In this document: piece by piece, positions 59,700 through 64,000 of the stretch
Numbering within the stretch: the first letter of the stretch is position 1
Layout: the number at the start of each line of letters is the position of its first letter
Assembly: GCA_039000515.1 (NCBI GenBank)
Contig: JBCFYV010011172.1
Span: forward strand, 69,885,941-69,949,940
Direction: 5' to 3'
Length of the DNA: 64,000 bases
DNA from: Timema cristinae
Taxonomy: Eukaryota > Arthropoda > Insecta > Phasmatodea > Timematidae
Notes under the pieces: generated by a model
Database searches by the model: none
Told to the model about the DNA's origin: nothing
Seen by the model: only the letters and a program-made list of their open reading frames with translations
Made by a program: the position numbers and the translations under genes

Positions 59700-61508
59700 T
59701 CCTCGAAATAGGCTCTAGCATTATCAACAATTAGTCTAAAACCACCAGGTCATTCAAAGCATGTTCAACTCATTTGCTTGACTCTGAGCTTTGTTTTCTG
59801 GATTCATGTCCAAATCTCAGGCAGGTGATGTTCCGGTGGATTTTAAGAGTATTCTTTACATTCGAAAGTATTTGACAATACCATTAAAAAGTAACTCTTT
59901 TTTTTAAGTTGCTTTCCACTAAAGTAATAAGTTATTCATCGAGGACAAACTGTTCACATACCGAAGTGTTGACTGTACTACTGCTTGGTAGTAATAATCA
60001 AATTACTTTGGATTTGTTGCAGCAAGTAATATTATTACAGTTGTTTTTGTTAAATAATATTAAGGGACAGTACTATTCATAACTATCTTGACGCATAAGC
60101 CAATGATATTATTTGAAAAATGTCTACTTGAAGGCGGGAAACAAACCTGGGACCGTTGTGATTTGAAACTTTATAGACTGGGTGCAAGACCAAATAATTA
60201 AAAATGAAGGGTGAGTTGCATTAATTTGCCTTAGTATTGAGCTGTCTGCAAGAGCGTACCTTCTAAGTTTCCTTATTAACCCCTCACCTTTTCAACTATA
60301 AATAATACTCAAAAATCCCACTTCTCATTCACTCTTCACGTTTGCTTATTTCAGTATTGCATTCGGCCTTATGCATTTATTGAAGGAAATACTCTTAGGC
60401 CTCGTAATTAGACATATTGACCTAAATCATTATCATTATTTTTACCAAACAAATAAGTAGCATGTGATTCATAATACAATATTACAAATAAATGTAAATT
60501 ATATTACAGCCATGAGCAAGTGATAAATTGTAATTTGTGTGTTATTTTGTTCTCTGCAATATTTAAATAGCGCGCGCGCTGCCCCGCAACGATACTAACG
60601 CCATTTGGCTTCAATGTCTGATCACTGCAAATAAAGAGTAGCCAAACCCGTATATCTTTGACTCTGGTCAGTATATGTTAACTATGGTATAGACAAACAT
60701 TCCTCCACATACTACCCAACAGAAGTTTCCCCGAATATGTTTTTTTTTTCTTTTAAATATTTTTTGTTAATTTTTCTTGCTCTCATTAATTAATAACTAT
60801 ATATATATAAATAAAAACCAAAGTCCTGATTTATATATAGACAAAGTTTTTTGAGCCACGTAACACTCGTTTTGTTAAAGCACACTTGAACACATAATCA
60901 CATTGACAGCAGAAAAAAAACTATAATACAGGTATAGTACAATAATTTAATCGTTTATTGAAGAAACGTTACATGTCTTTAAAGTTAAATTTTACAGGAA
61001 AGAAAGAACTAAGTAACTAATTTCAGACTAGAATAACGTCAAAACTAAAATTCACCAATCAAAAGCACTTAGAAATATATGTTTGGACATAGAATAAAGT
61101 CAAAATGTTAAACCAGTTTTATATATAAAAAATATATTTAAAAAAATTAACATATGCCATTTCAATAATAAATAAGACATTCTTGATCTTCTTGTCCAGG
61201 TGTCATTTTTCAATTTTCAGAATATGATAAACTAAAGTGTTTTTTGATATTCATTGATTTTTTACAACAATGCAATGTAAATATTTGTAGAAAAGTCCAT
61301 TACAATAAATTAATCAATAGATTATTAATAATAAAAAGATTGTGTTTATTAACAAGATTGTTAATATTAGGCAACATTAATCCTAGAATTCAAGAATAAT
61401 TTTTAAATAATCACATTGAAACCTAAATACACAGTAATTTTTCACTGACATCAGGCCCTACTTTTGTCTTTTGAGAGTTCACTCGCTATGCATCATCATC
61501 AATTTGGT
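59700..61508. other. Intergenic, mostly unassigned
   Basis: AT-rich. At about 60108-60190 a decayed family C SINE (AAACAAACCTGGGACCGTTG) and at 61193-61225 a short family C body piece (CCAGGTGTCATTTTTCAATT) can be seen. Confidence 0.45.
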
Positions 61509-62266
61509 TCAATCTTCAAGTATTTCTTCGTAAAACTCAAGATGCTCCGAGCGTACATACTGTACTACTTTCCTAAGCTAATATCATATGTAGTTTCCTT
61601 ATTTATTGAATTATTGTCCTGAAAAGCTTTAGATGTTGGCAACTTTACTTTACGGATAGTGCTGTAATCAGTTTTGTGAAGGAAACTTATTGTGTATTGT
61701 TGCAGCCCATCAATGAAATCGGGGGCACAGACATTTACTGGAGATTCTGCATCGAATACAAATAGTGAGCACTGATAAATTCCAAATGATACTTTTTTTT
61801 TTTAAATCCTTTAGGACATTACTACCGAGTGATTCTACAAAGTGTTGTTTTATTGTAATGTTCCTGCCACCAAGTTTTAAAATCCAAAATATCTTCAGTG
61901 TTAATCACGTTGACACAGAAATTACCTTTCTTGCTTGCCTCTGCTATGTAACGTGCATATTGATCAGGTGTGTAAACTCTGACCATCTTCTTTAGGTACC
62001 TCTATATTAACTTCAAAATCTCTGTCGCAAGGGAGGAAACTGCATTGGTTAACATTTGTTGTTTGGTACTTAATCACGTATTGTGCCCATCTGTTTTTAG
62101 CAATAACAGTCCCACTATAACTCTGGTGTTGTTCTCCTCTTAAATTCGCTCTCTTTATGAGTCGAGCTTTATATTTATCTGGATTTCTATTTCCTCGTTT
62201 TCTTTTTCTAGGTGCTACGTCATTTTCATCTACAGAAGACACCAATTCACTTCCAGTAGCATCCAT
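61509..62266 (-). pseudogene. Decayed copy of an uncharacterised multicopy arthropod gene
   Basis: The first frame (ATG 62266 to 61964) encodes a basic N-terminal stretch (VAPRKRKRGNRNPDKYKARL, then NLRGEQHQSYSG). The trace continues in other frames as VRVYTPDQYARYIAEA, DILDFKTWWQEHYNKTTL, KVSFGIYQCSLFVFDAES, VCAPDFIDGLQQYTISF and VQYVRSEHLEFYEEILED, ending at TGA 61511-61509. The order K-R-rich motif, DFKxWW, IDGL, EFYxxIL resembles a family of repeated uncharacterised insect proteins that I believe travel with transposons; I cannot assign a biochemical function. At least two frameshifts show decay. Confidence 0.6.
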
Positions 62267-62419
62267 ATTTATAAGCTAATTGATATTGAAAAGTCACATG
62301 CCCAGGACAAGTGCCCTTTCAAAAACAAATAAAAAGTTTTGTTGTCTATATCTCAGTGGCTAACGCTAGGAAATGTGTCAGTTCTTCACTGAAATGTCGC
62401 GAGAGGTGCATAGAGTAAT

Positions 62420-62600
62420 GTAAAGCTTGATTCACACGTTCGCCTAAAAATAGAAATCAGAATCTTCGCAGTAATTCACACAATTTAAGTTGACCCATGA
62501 TGCATTGCAACGCTTTAAAACAGCTGATTATCAACATATTTTATTTTCTACTGGGTAAACATATATTCTAAATCAATCTTCTGATGGTTTTTTTAAGGAT
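62420..62600 (-). repeat. Dispersed repeat, inverted copy of 20770-20950
   Basis: The segment contains TTTAAAACAGCTGATTATCA and flanking sequence shared with the copy in PSMA7 intron 3, on the opposite strand. It lies just upstream of the decayed gene on the - strand. Confidence 0.75.
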
Positions 62601-62960
62601 AGCTCCAAATAGCTTACAAGGGTATCCAATCTAAAATAACATTCTGGTGGAAGACCACTTTAAATAGCTTCTAGGGCACTAAAAAAAATCCGGAACCATT
62701 TCAAATAGTTTTTTAGGGAATCTAATTTATATAAACAATTCTGGTGATCACTTCTTAAAATAGCTTTAGGAGCATTCAAATTTTTAAAATTTACCAGGGG
62801 AGGACGTCTCCAAATAGCTCTTAGAAGTATCAAAATTCCTAACGATTTCGTGGAGGGGAGAGGGAGGCTGGTGGTGGGATCATTATTCTAAAAAGCTATT
62901 AAAAGATTATAATTTTTTAAAATTCTCAAAGGAGGAAGTCTCCCTACGCCCATATAGATA
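62592..62960 (+). repeat. Degenerate tandem repeat of about 40-75 bp units
   Basis: About six units each carry a variant of CTCCAAATAGCTTCTAGGAG followed by an AAAATT-rich part and CTGGTGGA-type spacer (near 62600, 62660, 62700, 62755, 62810 and 62890). Units vary in length and sequence. Similar modules occur at about 56098 inside the second hAT element. Confidence 0.65.
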
Positions 62961-63362
62961 AGGGATAATGATTATAGAGATAAATGGTAAAACATAGTGC
63001 AGTAATGTAAATAATAGAAGTATGTTTTCTATAGATCATTAGGAAGTTAATCTGACTTTCAACGGAGCTATCGAGCAGAATAAAGGGGAACAGATTAGTG
63101 AAAGCTTTACCTGCTTAGATTACTAGTATCGCTCGAGTATTGCTTAAGAATTTTTACTCTTTAAACGTTTGCCTATTCAAATATGCCAAGTTTAGTAGTC
63201 TATGCTTATGGCAGTAGTAATGGATATGGATGGGAAAAACTGCTCCTTTAGTGGAGCAGGAGCAATCTGCTACTGCTCAACTACTGGCCCTGTCCCTTTT
63301 ACATACTCCTATTGGTCACAGTCCCTATATACAAAATTACTCCCAGCCTAATTTTTTAATCA

Positions 63363-63930
63363 TCGTGTTTACTGCCCGTTTGGTTTATAGGCATAAATAT
63401 GCACTAATTACGCTAACGTGTTAAGGATGGGGATGATTGATTCTAGAGGAAGTGCACCCCCATTTGTTTCAAATGAGCGTGGAAAACATTTACGAAAACC
63501 TCCCTCATTGCCAAGACCGTAGCCAACCAATAATTTCAGGCGGAGGGGTTGGTGGGTACACTCCCCTCTCCAATAATGGAGGTTAGAAAAAATTATAAAT
63601 AGTAAACCCCTTTATAAGCTATCTGAAGTTTTTTTGTGGCAACACAATACCATAACTGCCGAAGGCGACAAATAATTCAAAATATTAAACGCCTCTAGAA
63701 GCTTTATGAAGTGCTTTTTATGGTGACACAGCCCCCTAATTTGTAGTTGTACTTTAATTTTGATATTGTTTGAACCCTAAATAAACCAATATATATAGTT
63801 AGTTCATAAAACTTGGGGGAGGGGGAGGGGTTGAACCCCGAAAACCCTCCCCTAACTACGGCCTTGCTCATTACAACCAGCTGGGATCAAGCCCTAATCT
63901 CCCTGTCATCGGCAGTCCAGTCTATTGCAA
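63363..63930 (-). repeat. Family A SINE, minus copy, split by a MITE
   Basis: The tail complement (CGTGTTTACTGCCCGTTTGG) and body (AGGAAGTGCACCCCCATTTG) lie at 63363-63511. The B-box and head parts (GGATCAAGCCCTAATCTCCC, CATCGGCAGTCCAG) resume at 63875. Confidence 0.82.
63512..63866. mobile_element. hAT-like MITE (355 bp) nested in a SINE
   Basis: The termini CAAGACCGTAG and, in complement, CAAGGCCGTAG are inverted with one mismatch. The 8-bp flanks CTCATTGC (63504-63511) and CTCATTAC (63867-63874) match at 7 of 8. It has no coding capacity and a G/C-rich subterminal part. Confidence 0.85.
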
Positions 63931-64000
63931 GAGTAACGCAAGAGACTAGGAGTCTGCAACCTTTTTGATATCGTGGGCTATGTGGTCTTAAAAAAAATTG

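Overview
The window is eukaryotic nuclear DNA, AT-rich, intron-rich and full of transposable elements. An arthropod, most likely an insect, fits best: the conserved host gene, the non-LTR, hAT and IS630-type families and the tRNA-derived SINEs are all typical of insect genomes. I cannot name the order or species from sequence alone.

Two host genes are supported by exon-by-exon splice and phase analysis. (1) The proteasome core subunit alpha type-7 (PSMA7) lies on the + strand, with six coding exons from 1063 to 28579 that join without a break into a 249-residue protein. Intron 1 (15.6 kb) and intron 3 (5.7 kb) are swollen by mobile elements. (2) A heat-shock-factor family gene lies on the - strand, with five coding exons from 51958 down to 34223. 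The exons join in compatible phases into a 372-residue protein with an HSF DNA-binding domain (HSF5/HSFY-like rather than classical HSF1). The two genes converge, with their 3' ends about 5.6 kb apart.

Layout. 1-277: end of a hAT element. 1063-28579: PSMA7, whose intron 1 holds SINEs, a hAT fragment, a complete 5.1-kb non-LTR retrotransposon (6213-11305) with target duplications, a broken IS630-type transposase (about 11.8-13.1 kb) and a Harbinger-like MITE (16157-16365). PSMA7 intron 3 holds a complete but dead hAT element (17318-20132), and later introns hold LINE remnants and a tRNA-Val-like SINE cluster. 28.6-34.2 kb: intergenic, with a 0.9-kb imperfect palindrome. 34.2-52 kb: the HSF gene, whose introns hold a decayed LINE split by a MITE, SINEs nested in SINEs and a decayed mariner-like transposase. 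53.4-56.2 kb: a second hAT element with target duplications. 56.2-64 kb: mostly repeat-derived DNA with a decayed multicopy gene, a subterminal-type tandem repeat and a SINE split by a small hAT-like MITE.

The most interesting non-standard signals are: several SINE types with different heads that share one 3' tail, including a 47-bp tail-only insertion with a perfect 12-bp target duplication; the HSF-like gene; the 0.9-kb palindrome; and repeat modules shared between a hAT element end and a tandem array 6 kb away. I found no CRISPR, no operon-type organisation and no rRNA.
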